A DNA stretch of 64,000 nt from Symsagittifera roscoffensis (Eukaryota > Xenacoelomorpha > Acoela > Convolutidae): positions 8,006,633-8,070,632 of the forward strand of contig NC_087069.1 in NCBI RefSeq assembly GCF_963678635.1. Reading direction: 5' to 3'. Below the pieces are notes generated by a model that had not been told where the DNA came from, searched no databases, and saw only the letters and a program-made list of their open reading frames with translations. Both the position numbers and the translations under genes were made by a program. Of this stretch, positions 9,198 to 22,150 are shown in pieces (within the stretch, counting starts at the first letter, position 1; each line of letters starts with the position of its first letter).

Positions 9198-10697
9198 ATG
9201 GCTTCAATGTATTCCAAGTCTTATGGTTTAGCTCTAGTGTCCAAATCAAATTCTCTTTTCGCTCCTAATTTGACCAAAGTTCACGTCAAGAAGTTTTCAA
9301 CGAGCCAGTCTAACCAACCAGGAGTTATAACTAATGGGCCCAGTAATAGTATCACTACTAACTTCTATGTTAATAGTAATTACCATCTAACGGCAGTTTT
9401 TCGACCTTCATTAGTGCAGAAGAATTGCTTTCACGCCGGTTCGACACTTGAAGCGCCAAAACGAGCCGGATTTTTCGGAAAACTTTACGAGTCGGTCAGA
9501 CAAGAGTTTGAACAGAATAAAGAAGTGAAAGATTCAATTAAAAAGTTCCGTGAAGAGACGAATAAATTAGACGAATCAGATGCTTTGAAAAACGCGAGAA
9601 AAAAGTATCAGGTTTTCGAAGACGAAACAAGCGAAAAGGGTAAAATTTTCAAAGAAAAACTATCAGATGTTTCTGGGAAACTTAAAGAAGGAATCGACGA
9701 ATTCAAAAAATCTGAAATAGGTAAACAGACTTCAGATGTGTTTGAAAATGTGGGAAAAGGTGTCAAAACAGCAGGAGAAACTATTTCGAAAAGCGGCAAA
9801 GTCATCACAGAAAGTGAAGCTTTCCAGACAATTTCGAACGCTTCTGAAATTGTGAAGCAAAATATTGACGAAGAATTAGCGAGAGCTAGAGTATACAGCA
9901 GTCCAAAGGTATTAAAGAGAAGGTCAGATTTCAGAATGTTTTCAACAAAAGCAGCCGAAGAGTTTGACCCTGAAACACATGATTTAAATGAAAGTGAACT
10001 AAGAATGGAGCTTCACAGAGATGCGAAATGGTATGCTACGTGGGAAAATTTCAAAGACACAAACCCTGTGTTCAATAAAATGTTCGATCTTAAGAATCAG
10101 TATCAGGAATCGGAAAATCCGGTAGTCGCTGGAACCCGTTTTGTATCCGACAAAGTTTCTCGTTTTTTTGGGGGTGTTTTTGCTGCTAACGCTACAAGTG
10201 AAGTTATGAGTGAAATTAGAAAAGTGGATCCTAACTTTACGATAACGAGGTTTAATGACGTCTGTCATAAAATCATTTTTCCTCATGTTGTCGAGGCGCT
10301 CTTTAGGAGCCAGTTTGACCTTCTAGAAGACTGGTGCACTGCGCCTGCGTATAATAAACTTCGAGCTCAGTTAGATCCGCTTTTGAAACAGGGTTACAAA
10401 TTCGAGTCTTACATTATGGACGTTGGAGAACCAGATATAGAAACGGCAGTTATGGAACAGTCAATGCCAGTGTTAGTTTCGAGATTCAACGTACAAGCTA
10501 TTTGTACAATTAAAGACAGTTTTGGTAAAGTTATTACACTACCTGAAGAAACAACTTTGATCGGAGGTGCTGAAGAAGGAGAAGTGTATCAATACATGTG
10601 GTTCGTAGCTTTGACTCGAGATATGGAAGATATTGATCCGATTTCTTCGTGGCGAATAGGCGATGTTGAAATTAGAAAATCAAAAATGGCCTTTTAA
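9198..10697 (+). CDS. TIMM44: Mitochondrial import inner membrane translocase subunit TIM44
   Basis: 499 aa in one exon; human TIMM44 is about 452 aa. Tim44 sits on the matrix side of the TIM23 channel and recruits mtHsp70 to the presequence translocase motor. The N-terminus (1-38) is rich in Ser and Lys with few acids and ends KKFSTSQ, as expected of a cleavable matrix presequence. FFGKLYESVRQEFEQNKE at ~93-110 starts the family's charged N-terminal helical region, followed by repeated amphipathic K/E helices. The C-terminal Tim44 domain (~residues 290-495) includes NPVFNKMFDLKNQYQESENP, EVMSEIRKVDPNF and LLEDWC, then the terminal beta strands ending WRIGDVEIRKS. The frame is intact. It lies on the same strand as and 514 nt after the NIFK-like gene. 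Confidence 0.93.
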   Translation: MASMYSKSYGLALVSKSNSLFAPNLTKVHVKKFSTSQSNQPGVITNGPSNSITTNFYVNSNYHLTAVFRPSLVQKNCFHAGSTLEAPKRAGFFGKLYESVRQEFEQNKEVKDSIKKFREETNKLDESDALKNARKKYQVFEDETSEKGKIFKEKLSDVSGKLKEGIDEFKKSEIGKQTSDVFENVGKGVKTAGETISKSGKVITESEAFQTISNASEIVKQNIDEELARARVYSSPKVLKRRSDFRMFSTKAAEEFDPETHDLNESELRMELHRDAKWYATWENFKDTNPVFNKMFDLKNQYQESENPVVAGTRFVSDKVSRFFGGVFAANATSEVMSEIRKVDPNFTITRFNDVCHKIIFPHVVEALFRSQFDLLEDWCTAPAYNKLRAQLDPLLKQGYKFESYIMDVGEPDIETAVMEQSMPVLVSRFNVQAICTIKDSFGKVITLPEETTLIGGAEEGEVYQYMWFVALTRDMEDIDPISSWRIGDVEIRKSKMAF

Positions 10698-10901
10698 CTT
10701 TCTTGCTGTAGTTCAGATTTATCGGAAGAACATTGATCTGGTATGATTTGAGTAATGTCTGTATTTTGTTATCAGAGAAATCAGCTAATATATGATTTTT
10801 GTTAGAAAAGTGAGAGGCAAGTCAGATAGTATAGTTTTTTTCTCTGCAGTATAGTATCTTTACTTTGCGATAAGCAGGGGAATTGCAATCTGGTACCAGA
10901 C

Positions 10902-10934
10902 TTTTTTCCGAAAAAAAATTTGTTTCGGAAAAAA
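10902..10934. repeat. Perfect 12-bp inverted repeat downstream of TIMM44
   Basis: Arms TTTTTTCCGAAA and TTTCGGAAAAAA are separated by 9 nt. It lies ~205 nt after the TIMM44 stop, so it could be part of the 3' UTR or flank. Confidence 0.6.
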
Positions 10935-10950
10935 TGCTGAGTTTTATAGG

Positions 10951-11022
10951 AATGGTAAATTTCAAGATATGCTCAATTTCTTGAAAATTCAAATGAAACT
11001 ACCTCATCTAGGTAGCGCATAA
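10951..11022. repeat. Dispersed double-hairpin element, copy 2
   Basis: Same layout as 741-812: AATGG.AAATTTCAAGA, a T/C-rich loop, TTCTTGAAAATTC, then CTACCT...AGGTAG as a perfect 6-bp second stem. It sits at the left edge of the satellite array. Confidence 0.5.
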
Positions 11023-11084
11023 GTGGAATACGTTTCGTGAAGTAATTGTTTTTTCGAATAAATTTCTCCTAAAATGTTGATTCA

Positions 11085-13300
11085 ATAGTTAAAAACTAAC
11101 TTCATTTTTTTAAGCTTTGTGGATTGCTTAAATTTGCTGAAATCAGCTTTTTGCAGACTGCATAACTTTGTTTGAAAAGACACTAAGCAAATTTCCTCAA
11201 TCCATACACTCATTTCTCTGCGGACAACTAACTGCATAACTGTGTTTGAAATGACGCTTAGCAAAATTCCTCAGCTCAAATTTTTCTCTGTTGACAACTA
11301 ACTTATTGCTTTTTTTATCCAAAGATTGTCCTCTTTGCTTGATTGATTTCTGTGAAGTCAAGCTCCGATTGCTCCGCTAAATTGAAGCTCTCCGAATTTA
11401 CTGGCTGTTTTGTGCAGAGCTAATAGTTGAATTGGTGCAAACCTAACTCTTTACTTGATTCTAAGTTTTGTAGCTTGAATAGCTTTTTTTTTCCAGCTAC
11501 GGTGCTTAGAAGATTCCATCAATCCAAATCTCATATTTTTTGTTGTGATATCTAATTTAAAGCTATTTTGTTCAAATTTTTTACCTTCCAACTAGCAAGA
11601 TTCCTTATAGCTCAGATCCGGTGCATTGCTAATTAGAATTTCCCATAATTGACTGGATGTTTTTGTCCACAGCTAACAATTCAATAGTTAAAAATTTAAA
11701 TTCATTTTTAAGTCTTGTCGATTGCATAATTTTATTCGAGTCCAGCTGCAATGCTAAGAAAAACCCATACATCTATAAACTCCTATTTTTCTAGGCTGAC
11801 AAAGTTTACTTCCGTTTGTGTCCAAATGATTTGCCTTGTAGCCTGCATGATTTATCTGAAATCGAGCTCCGATGCTTGACAAAAATGAATCTCCCATAAT
11901 TCACCGGCTGTTTTTTGTCCACAGCTAACAATTGATTGGGTACAAACTTAATATCTTTTCATAGTTTTGCATACTGCATAACTGTGTTCGAAATGACGCT
12001 TAGCAAAATTCCTCAGCTCAAATTTTTCTCTGTTGACAACTAACTTATTGCTTTTTTTATCCAAAGATTGTCCTCTTTGCTTGATTGATTTCTGTGAAGT
12101 CAAGCCCCGATTGCTCCGCTAAATTGAATCTCTCCGAATTTACTGGCTGTTTTGTGCAGAGCTAATAATTGAATTGGTGCAGACCTAACTCTTAACTGAT
12201 TCTAAGTTTTGTAGCATGTATAGCTTTTTTTTTCCAGCTACGGTGCTTAGAAGATTCCATCAATCCAAATCTCCTATTTTTTGTTGTGATATCTAATTTA
12301 AAGCTATTTTGTTCAAATTTTTTACCTTCCAACTAGCAAGATTCCTTATAGCTCAGATCCGGTGCATTGCTAATTAGAATTTCCCATAATTGACTGGATG
12401 TTTTTGTCCACAGCTAACAATTCAATAGTTAAAAATTTAAATTCATTTTTTAAGTCTTGTCGATTGCATAATTTTATTCGAGTCCAGCTGCAATGCTAAG
12501 AAAAACCCATACATCTATAAACTCTTATTTTTCTCGGCTGACACAGTTTACTTCCGTTTGTGTCCAAATGATTTGCCTTGTAGCCTGCATGATTTCTCTG
12601 AAATTGAGCTCCGATGCTTGGCTAAAATGAATCTCCCATAATTGACCGGCTGTTTTTTGTCCACAGCTAACAATTGATTGGGTACAAACTTAATATCTTT
12701 TCATAGTTTTGCAGACTGCATAACTGTGTTTGAAATGACGCTTAGCAAAATTCCTCAGCTCAAATTTTTCTCTGTTGACAACTAACTTATTGCTTTTTTT
12801 ATCCAAAGATTGTCCTCTTTGCTTGATTGATTTGTGAAGTCAAGCCCCGATTGCTCCGCTAAATTGAATCTCTCCGAATTTACTGGCTGTTTTGTGCAGA
12901 GCTAATAATTGAATTGGTGCAGACCTAACTCTTAACTTGATTCTAAGTTTTGTAGCATGTATAGCTTTTTTTTCCAGCTACGGTGCTTAGAAGATTCCAT
13001 CAATCCAAATCTCCTATTTTTCTTTGTGATAACTAATTTAAAGCTATTTTTGTTCAAATATTTTGACTTGCAGTCTGCATGATTTCTCTGAATCGAGCTC
13101 CGATGCTTGGCTATAATGAATCTCCCATAATTGACCTGTTGTTTTTTGTCCACAGCTAACAATTGATTGGGTACAAACTTGATATCTTTTCAGAGTTTTG
13201 CAGACTGCATAACTTTGTTTGAAAAGATGGTCAGCAAAATTCCTCAACCCAAAAGGTTTTTTCTGTTGACAACTAACTTATTGCTTTTTATACAAAGAAT
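11085..13300. repeat. ~742-bp higher-order block at the left edge of array 1
   Basis: ATGACGCTTAGCAAAATTCC recurs at 11251, 11992 and 12735, and the intervening sub-monomers match in order. The spacing (741, 743) is six sub-monomers. Confidence 0.7.
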
Positions 13301-16300
13301 TTGCTCTTTGCTTGCTTGATTTCTGTGAAATCAAGCTCCGATGCTCGGCTCAATCGAAACTCATAATTAACTGGCTTTTTTGTCCATAGCTTGTAATTGA
13401 ATGGGTGCAAACCTAACTCTTAACTTGATTCTAAGTTTTGTAGCTTGCTTATTTTTGTTTTTTTTTTCCAGCTGCGGTGCTTAGAAGATTCCATCAAACC
13501 AAATCTCCTATTTTTCGTTGTGATATCTAATTTAAGGCTGTTTTGTTTCAATTTTTTACCTTCCAACTAGCGAGATTTCTTGTAGCTCAGATCCGGTGCT
13601 TGGCTAATAAGAATTTACCATAATTGACTGGATGTTTTTGTCCACAGCTAACAATTCAATGGTTAAAAATTTAAAAGGTTAAAGTCTTTTCGATTGCATA
13701 ATTTTATTAGAATCCAGCTGCGATGCTAAGAAAAAGCCATACAACTATAAACTCCTATTTTTCTCTGCTGAAACATATTTTACTGCAGTTTTTGTCCAAA
13801 TGATTTGCCTTGCAGCCTGCATGATTTCTCTGAAATCGAGCTCCGATGCTAGCTAAATTGAAGCTCCCATAATTGACAGGCTTTTTTGTCTACAGCTAAC
13901 AATTGAGTGGGTGCAATTTTAATATCTTTCTTAATTTTGCAGACTGCTTAACTTTGTTTGAAACAAAGCTTAGCAAAGTTCCTCAATCCAAAATCTTTTG
14001 TTGTTAACTAATTTTTTTCTTTTTTATCTAAAGAATGTGCTCCTTGGTTGCTTGATTTCTATGAAAGCAAGCTCCGATGCTCGGTTAAATTGAAACTCTC
14101 CTAATTGACTGGCTGTTTTTGTCCATAGCTAATAATTGAGTGGGTGCAAACCTAACTCTTAACTTTATTCAAGTTTTGTATTTTGCATATTTTTATAATT
14201 TTTATCCAGCTACGGTGCTTGGAAGAATCCATCAATCCAAATCTCCTTTTTTTTCTTTGCGATGTCTAATTTAAAGCTTTTTTGTTCCAATAAATTGCCT
14301 TTCAGTTTGCAAGATTTCTTGTAGCTCAGCTCCGATGCTTGGCTAATTAGAATTCCCATAAATGACCGGATGTTTGTCCACAGCTAACATTTCAATGGCT
14401 AAAAGCTTAAGTTCATTTTTTTGCGATTGCATAAGTTTATTCGAATCCAGCTACGATGCCAAGAAAAAGCCATAAATCGATAAACTCCTTTTTGTCTCTG
14501 CTGACACATAGTTTACAGCAGTTTTTGTCCTAATGATTTGCCTTGTAGCTTGGATGATTTCTCTGAAATCGAGCTCGGATGCTCAATAAATTGAAACTCC
14601 CATAAGTGACTGGCTATTTTTGTCCACAGCTAACAAGCCAACAACTGAGTGGGTGAAAACCTAAGTCTTAACTTCATTCAAGTTTTGTAGGTTGCATATT
14701 TTTGTTTCAATCCAGCTATGAAAGTTAGAAAATCCATCAATCCAATAATTCTATGTTGTGAGATCTAATTAAGCTGTTTTTATTCAAATAATATGCCTCG
14801 TAGCTTGCGTGATTTGTCTGAAATCGAGCTCCAATGCTTGGCTAAATTGAATCTCCCATAATAGACTGGCTGTTTTTGTCCATAGCTAACAAGTGAGTGG
14901 GTGCCAACTTTAGTCTTAACTGCATTCAAGTTTTGTAGGTTGCATGTTTTAGTTTTAATCCAGCTATGAAACTTAGAAAATCCATCAATCCAATAGTTCT
15001 ATGTTGTGACATTTAATTTAAAGCTGTTTCCTTCAAATAGTTTGAATCGTAGCTTGCATGATTTCTCTGAAATTGAGCTCCGATGCTTGGCTTAATTGAA
15101 TCTCCCATAATTGCCCGGCTGTTTTTGTCCACAGCTAACAATTGATTGGGTACAAACTTAATATCTTTTTTATCAATTTTGCAGACTGCATAACTGTGTT
15201 TGAAATGACGCTTAGCAAAATTCCTCAGCTCAAAATTTTTCTCTGTTGACAACTAAATTATTGCTTTTTTAATCTAAAGAATTTGGTATTTGCTTGCTTG
15301 ATTTCTGTGAAATCAAGTTCCGATGCTCGGGTTAAATTGAAACTCTTCTAATTGACTGGATGTGTTTGTCCTCAGCTCATAATTGAATTGGTAGTTTTGT
15401 AGCTTGCATATTTTTGTTTTCATCGAGCTACGGTGCGTAGAAAAATCCATGACACCAAATATTCTATTTTTTGTGATATTCAATCCAAAGTTATTTTTGT
15501 TCTTCAAATATTATGCCTTGTAGCTTGCATGATTTCTCTGGAATCGAGCTCCGATGCTTGGCTAAATTGAATCTTCCATAATTGACTGGCTGTTTTTGTC
15601 CACAGCTAACAACTGATTGGGTACAAACATAATATCTTCAAACCTAATCTTTTCTTAATTTTGCAGACTGCATAACTTTGTTTGAAAAGATGCTTAGCAA
15701 AATTCCTCAATGCAAAAGTTTTTCTCTGTTGACTACTAACTTATTGCTTTTTATCCAAAGATTGTGCTCTTTGCTTGCTTGATTTCTGTGAACTCAAGCT
15801 CCGATTGCTCCGCTAAATTGAAGCTCTCCGAATTTACTGGCTGTTTTGTGCAGAGCTAATAATTGAATTGGTGCAGACCTAACTCTTAACTTGATTCTAA
15901 GTTTTGTAGCTTGCATTTTTTTGTTTTAATCCAGCTGCGGTGCTTAGAAGAATCCAGCAATCCAAATCTCCTAATTTTCTTTTGTGATACCTTATTTAAA
16001 GCTATTTTTGTTCTAATAATTTGCCTTTCAGCTTGCATGATTTCACTGAAATCGAGCTCCGATGCTTGGCTAAATTGAATCTCCCATAATTGACTGGCTG
16101 TTTTTGTCCACAGCTAACAATTGGTTGGGTACAAACTTAATATTTTTTCTTAATTTTGCAGACTGCATAACTGTGTTTGTAATGACTCATAGCAAAATTC
16201 TTCAATTCAAAGTTTTTTCTTTGTTCACAACTAACTTATTGCTTTTTCATCTAAAGAATGTGCTTTTTGCTTGCTTGATTTGTGAAATCAAGCTCCGATG

Positions 16301-17879
16301 CTCGGCTGAATTGAAACACACAAAATTGACTGGTTGTTTTAGTCCACAAGTAATAATTGCATGAGTGTAAATTTAATTCCTAACTTCATTCATAGTTTTG
16401 TAGGTTGCATAGTTTTGCTATAATCCTGCTACGGTGCTTAGAGGAATCCATCAATCGAAATCTCCTACTTCTCATTGTAACATCTAATTTAAAGCAATTT
16501 TTGTTCAAATATTTTGCCTTGTAGCTTGCATGATTTCTCTGAAATCGAGCTCCGATGCTTGGCTAAATTGAATCTCCCATAATTGACTGGCTGTTTTTGT
16601 CCACAGCTAACAATTGATTGGGTACAAACTTAATATCTTCTCTTAATTTTGCAGACTGCATTACTGTGGTTGAAATGACGCTTAGCAAAATTCCTCAATT
16701 TAAAATTTTTTCTCTGTTCACAACCAACTTATTGCTTTTTTATCTAACGAATGTGCTTTTTGCTTGATTGATTTGTAAAATCCAGCTCCGATGCTCGGCT
16801 AAATTGAAACACACAAAATTGACTGGTTGTTTTTGTCCACAAGTAATAATTGAATGGGTGCAAACCTAACTCTTAACTTGATTCAAGTTTTGTAGCTTGC
16901 ATATTTTAGTTTTTTTTCCAGCTACGGTGCTTAGAAGAATCCATCAATCCAAATGTCCTATTTTTTGTTGTGATATCTAATTTAAAGCTATTTTGTTCAT
17001 ATTTTTTGCCTTTTAACTTGCAAGATTTCTTATAGCTCAGATCCGGTGCTTGGCTAATAAGAATTTCCCATAATTGACTGGATGTTTTTGTCCACAGCTA
17101 ACCTTTCAATAGTTAAAAATTCAAATTCATTTTTTAAGTCTTGTCGATTGCATAATTTTATTCGAGTCCAGCTGCAATGCTAAGAAAAACCCATACATCT
17201 ATAAACTCCTATTTTTCTCGGCTGACACAGTTTACTTCCGTTTGTGTCCAAATGATTTGCCTTGTAGCCTGCATGATTTCTCTGAAATCGAGCTCCGATT
17301 CTTGGCTAAATTGAAGCTCCCATAATTGACGTGCTTTTTTGTCCATAGCTAACTTTTGAGTAGGTGCAAACCTAACTCCCAATTTCATTCTTAGTTTTGT
17401 AAGTTGCATAGTTTTTTTAGCACAGCTACGAAGCTTAAAATCAATCAATACATTAAAACAATCTCTTTGTGAATCTAGTTTAAAGCTATTTTTGGTCATT
17501 TAGTTTGCTCTGTAGCTTGCTTGATTTCTCTGAAATTGAGCTCCGATGCTTGGCTAAATTAAAATTCCCATAATTGACTGGCTGGTTTTGTCCACAGATA
17601 ACAATTGATTGGGCACAAACTTAAATTCTTTGCTAATTTTGCAGACTGCATAACTTTGTTTGAAACAAAGCTTAGCAAAGTTACTCAATCCATAATCTTT
17701 TGTTGTTAACTAATTTTTTGCTTTTTTATCCAAAGAATGTGCTCTTTGGTTGCTTGATTTCTGTGAAGTCAAGCTCCGATACTCGGTTAAATTGAAACTC
17801 TCCTAATTGACTGGCTGTTTTTGTCCATAGCTAATAATTGAGTGGGTGCAAACCTGACTCTTAACTGATTCTAAGTTTT

Positions 17880-18880
17880 GTAGCATGTATAGCTTTTTTT
17901 CCAGCTACGGTGCTTAGAAGATTCCATCAATCCAAATCTCCTATTTTTCTTTGTGATAACTAATTTAAAGCTATTTTTGTTCAAATATTTTGACTTGCAG
18001 TCTGCATGATTTCTCTGAAATCGAGCTCCGATGCTTGGCTAAAATGAATCTCCCATAATTGACCGGCTGTTTTTTGTCCACAGCTAACAATTGATTGGGT
18101 ACAAACTTAATATCTTTTCATAGTTTTGCAGACTGCATAACTTTGTTTGAAAAGATGCTCAGCAAAATTCCTCAATCCAAAAGGTTTTTTCTGTTGACAA
18201 CTAACTTATTGCTTTTTTTATCCAAAGATTGTCCTCTTTGCTTGATTGATTTCTGTGAAGTCAAGCTCCGATTGCTCCGCTAAATTGAAGCTCTCCGAAT
18301 TTACTGGCTGTTTTGTGCAGAGCTAATAATTGAATTGGTGCAAACCTAACTCTTAACTGATTCTAAGTTTTGTAGCATGTATAGCTTTTTTTTTCCAGCT
18401 ACGGTGCTTAGAAGATTCCATCAATCCAAATCTCCTATTTTTCTTTGTGATAACTAATTTAAAGCTATTTTTGTTCAAATATTTTGACTTGCAGTCTGCA
18501 TGATTTCTCTGAAATCGAGCTCCGATGCTTGGCTAAAATGAATCTCCCATAATTGACCGGCTGTTTTTTGTCCACAGCTAACAATTGATTGGGTACAAAC
18601 TTAATATCTTTTCATAGTTTTGCAGACTGCATAACTTTGTTTGAAAAGATGCTCAGCAAAATTCCTCAATCCAAAAGGTTTTTTCTGTTGACAACTAACT
18701 TATTGCTTTTTTTATCCAAAGATTGTCCTCTTTGCTTGATTGATTTCTGTGAAGTCAAGCTCCGATTGCTCCGCTAAATTGAAGCTCTCCGAATTTACTG
18801 GCTGTTTTGTGCAGAGCTAATAATTGAATTGGTGCAAACCTAACTCTTAACTGATTCTAAGTTTTGTAGCATGTATAGCT
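17880..18880. repeat. Two nearly identical 494-bp higher-order units
   Basis: The stretch from the GTAGCATGTATAGC word at 17881 is repeated almost base for base at 18375, and a third partial copy begins near 18868. This is the simplest four-part unit of array 1. Confidence 0.8.
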
Positions 18881-20079
18881 TTTTTTTTCCAGCTACGGTG
18901 CTTGGAAAAATCCATCAATCCAAATCTACTTTTTTTCTTTGCGATGTCTAATTTAAAGCTTTTTTGTTCCAATAAATTGCCTTTCAGTTTGCAGGATTTC
19001 TTGTAGCTCATCTCCGATGCTTGGCTAATTAGAATTCCCATAAATGACCGGTTGTTTGTCCACAGCTAACTTTCAATGGCTAAAAGCTTAAGTTCATTTT
19101 TTAAAGTCATGTCGATTGCGTAAGTTTATTCGAATCCAGCTACGATGCCAAGAAAAAGCCATAAATCAATAAACTATTTTTGTCTCTGCTGACACATAGT
19201 TTGCAGCAGTTTTTGTCCTAATGATTTGCCTTGTAGCTTGGATGATTTCTCTGAAATCGAGCTCGGATGCTCAATAAATTGAAACTCCCATAAGTGACTG
19301 GCTATTTTGTCCACAGCTAACAAGCTAACAATTGAGTGGGTGCAAACCTAAGTCTTAACTTCATTCAAGTTTTGTAGGTTGCATATTTTTGTTTTAATCC
19401 AGCTATGAAACTTAGAAAATCCAGCCATCCAATAATTCTATGTTGTGAGATCTAATTAAAGCTGTTTTTGTTCAAATAATATGCCTCGTAGCTTGCGTAA
19501 TTTTTCTGAAATCGAGCTCCAATGCTTGGCTCAATTGAATCTCCCATAATTGACTGGCGTTTTTGTCCATAGCTAACAAGTGAGTGGGTGCGAACTTAAG
19601 TCCTAACTGCATTCAAGTTTTGTAGGTTGCATTTTTTGTTTTATTCCAGCTATGAAACTTTGAAATTCCATCAATCGAATAATTTTATGCTTTGAGATCT
19701 AATTTAAAGCTGTTTCCTTCAAATAATTTAAATCGTAGCTTGCATGATTTCTCTGAAATCGAGCTCCGATGCTTGGCTAAATTGAATCTCCCATAATTGC
19801 CTGGCTGTTTTTGTCCACAGCTAACAATTGATTGGGTACAAACTTAATATCTTTTCTCAATTTTGCAGACTGCATAACTGTGTTTGAAATGACGCTTAGC
19901 AAAATTCCTCAGGTCAAATTTTTCTCTGTTGACAACTAACTTATTGCTTTTTTTATCCAAAGATTGTCCTCTTTGCTTGATTGATTTCTGTGAAGTCAAG
20001 CTCCGATTGGCTAAATTGAATCTCTCCGAATTTACTGGCTGTTTTGTGCAGAGCTAATAATTGAATTGGTGCAGACCTA

Positions 20080-22150
20080 ACTCTTAACTTGATTCTAAGT
20101 TTTGTAGCTTGCATATTTTTGTTTTAATCCAGCTACGGTGCTTAGAAGAATCCAGCAATTCAAATCTCCTAATTTTTCTTTGTGATACCTAATTTAAAGC
20201 TATTTTTCTTCTTATAATTTGCCTTGCAGCTTGCATGATTTCACTGAAATCGAGCTCCGATGCTTGGCTAAATTGAATCTCCCATAATTGATTGGCTGTT
20301 TTTATCCACAGCTAACAATTGATTGGGTACAAACTTAATATCTTTTCTTAATTTTGCAGACTGCATAACTGTGTTTGCAATGACTCATAGCAAAATTCTT
20401 CAATTCAAAGTTTTTTCTTTGTTCACAACTAACTTATTGCTTTTTTATCTAAAGAATGTGCTTTTTGCTTGCTTGATTTGTGAAAACAAGCTACGATGTG
20501 CGGCTGACTTGAAACACACAAAATTGACTGGTTGTTTTTGTCCACAAGTAATAATTGATTGAGTTGAAATTTAACTCCTAACTTCATTCTTAGTTTTGTA
20601 GGTTGCATAGTTTTGCTATAATCCTGCTGCGGTGCTTAGAGGAATCGATCAATCGAAATCTCCTACTTCTCATTGTGACATCTAATTTAAAGCAATTTTC
20701 GTTCAATTATTTTACCTTGTAGCTTGCATGATTTCTCTGAAATCGATCTCCGATGCTTGGCTAAATTGAATCTCCCATAATTGACTGGCTGTTTTTGTCC
20801 ACAGCTAACAATTGAATGGGTGCTGACCTAACTCTTAACTTGATTCTAAGTTTTGTTGCTTGCATATTTTTGTTTTAATTCAGCTACAGTGCTTAGAAGA
20901 ATCCAGCAATCCAAATCTCCTAATTTTTCTTTGTGATACCTAATTTAAAGCTATTTTTCTTCTTATAATTTGCCTTGCAGCTTGCATGATTTCACTGAAA
21001 TCGAGCTCCGATGCTTGGCTCAATTTAATCTCCCATAATTGATTGGCTGTTTTTATCCACAGCCAACAATTGATTGGGTACAAACTTAATATCTTTTCTT
21101 AATTTTGCAGACTGCATAACTGTGTTTGCAATGACTCATAGCAAATTTCTTCAATTCAAAGTTTGTTCTTTGTTCACAACTAACTTATTGCTTTTTTATC
21201 TAAAGAATGTGCTTTTTGCTTGCTTGATTTGTGAAATCAAGCTCCGATGCTCGGCTGACTTGAAACACACAAAATTGACTGGTTGTTTTTGTCCACAAGT
21301 AATAATTGAATGAGTGTAACTTTAACTCCTAACTTCATTCTTAGTTTGGTAGGTTGCATAGTTTTGCTATAATCCTGCTGCGGTACTTAGAGGAATCGAT
21401 CAATCGAAATCTCCTACTTCTCATTGTGACATCTAATTTAAAGCAATTTTCGTTCAATTATTTTACCTTGTAGCTTGCATGATTTCTCTGAAATCGATCT
21501 CCGATGCTTGGCTAAATTGAATCTCCCATAATTGACTGGCTGTTTTTGTCCACAGCTAACAATTGAATGGGTGCTGACCTAACTCTTAACTTGATTCTAA
21601 GTTTTGTTGCTTGCATATTTTTGTTTTAATCCAGCTACAGTGCTTAGAAGAATCCAGCAATCCAAATCTCCTAATTTTTCTTTGTGATACCTAATTTAAA
21701 GCTATTTTTCTTCTTATAATTTGCCTTGCAGCTTGCATGATTTCACTGAAATCGAGCTCCGATGCTTGGCTAAATTTAATCTCCCATAATTGATTGGCTG
21801 TTTTTATCCACAGCCAACAATTGATTGGGTACAAACTTAATATCTTTTCTTAATTTTGCAGACTGCATAACTGTGTTTGCAATGACTCATAGCAAAATTC
21901 TTCAATTCAAAGTTTTTTCTTTGTTCACAACTAACTTATTGCTTTTTTATCTAAAGAATGTGCTTTTTGCTTGCTTGATTTGTGAAAACAAGCTACGATG
22001 TTCGGCTGACTTGAAACACACAAAATTGACTGGTGGTTTTGTCCACAAGTAATAATTGATTGAGTTGAAATTTAACTCCTAACTTCCTTCTTAGTTTTGT
22101 AGGTTGCATAGTTTTGCTATAATCCTGCTGCGGTGCTTAGAGGAATCCAT
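20080..22150. repeat. 751-bp higher-order block, ~2.7 copies
   Basis: Equivalent positions occur at 20323, 21074 and 21825 with high identity, giving a period of exactly 751 bp (six sub-monomers). Confidence 0.8.
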
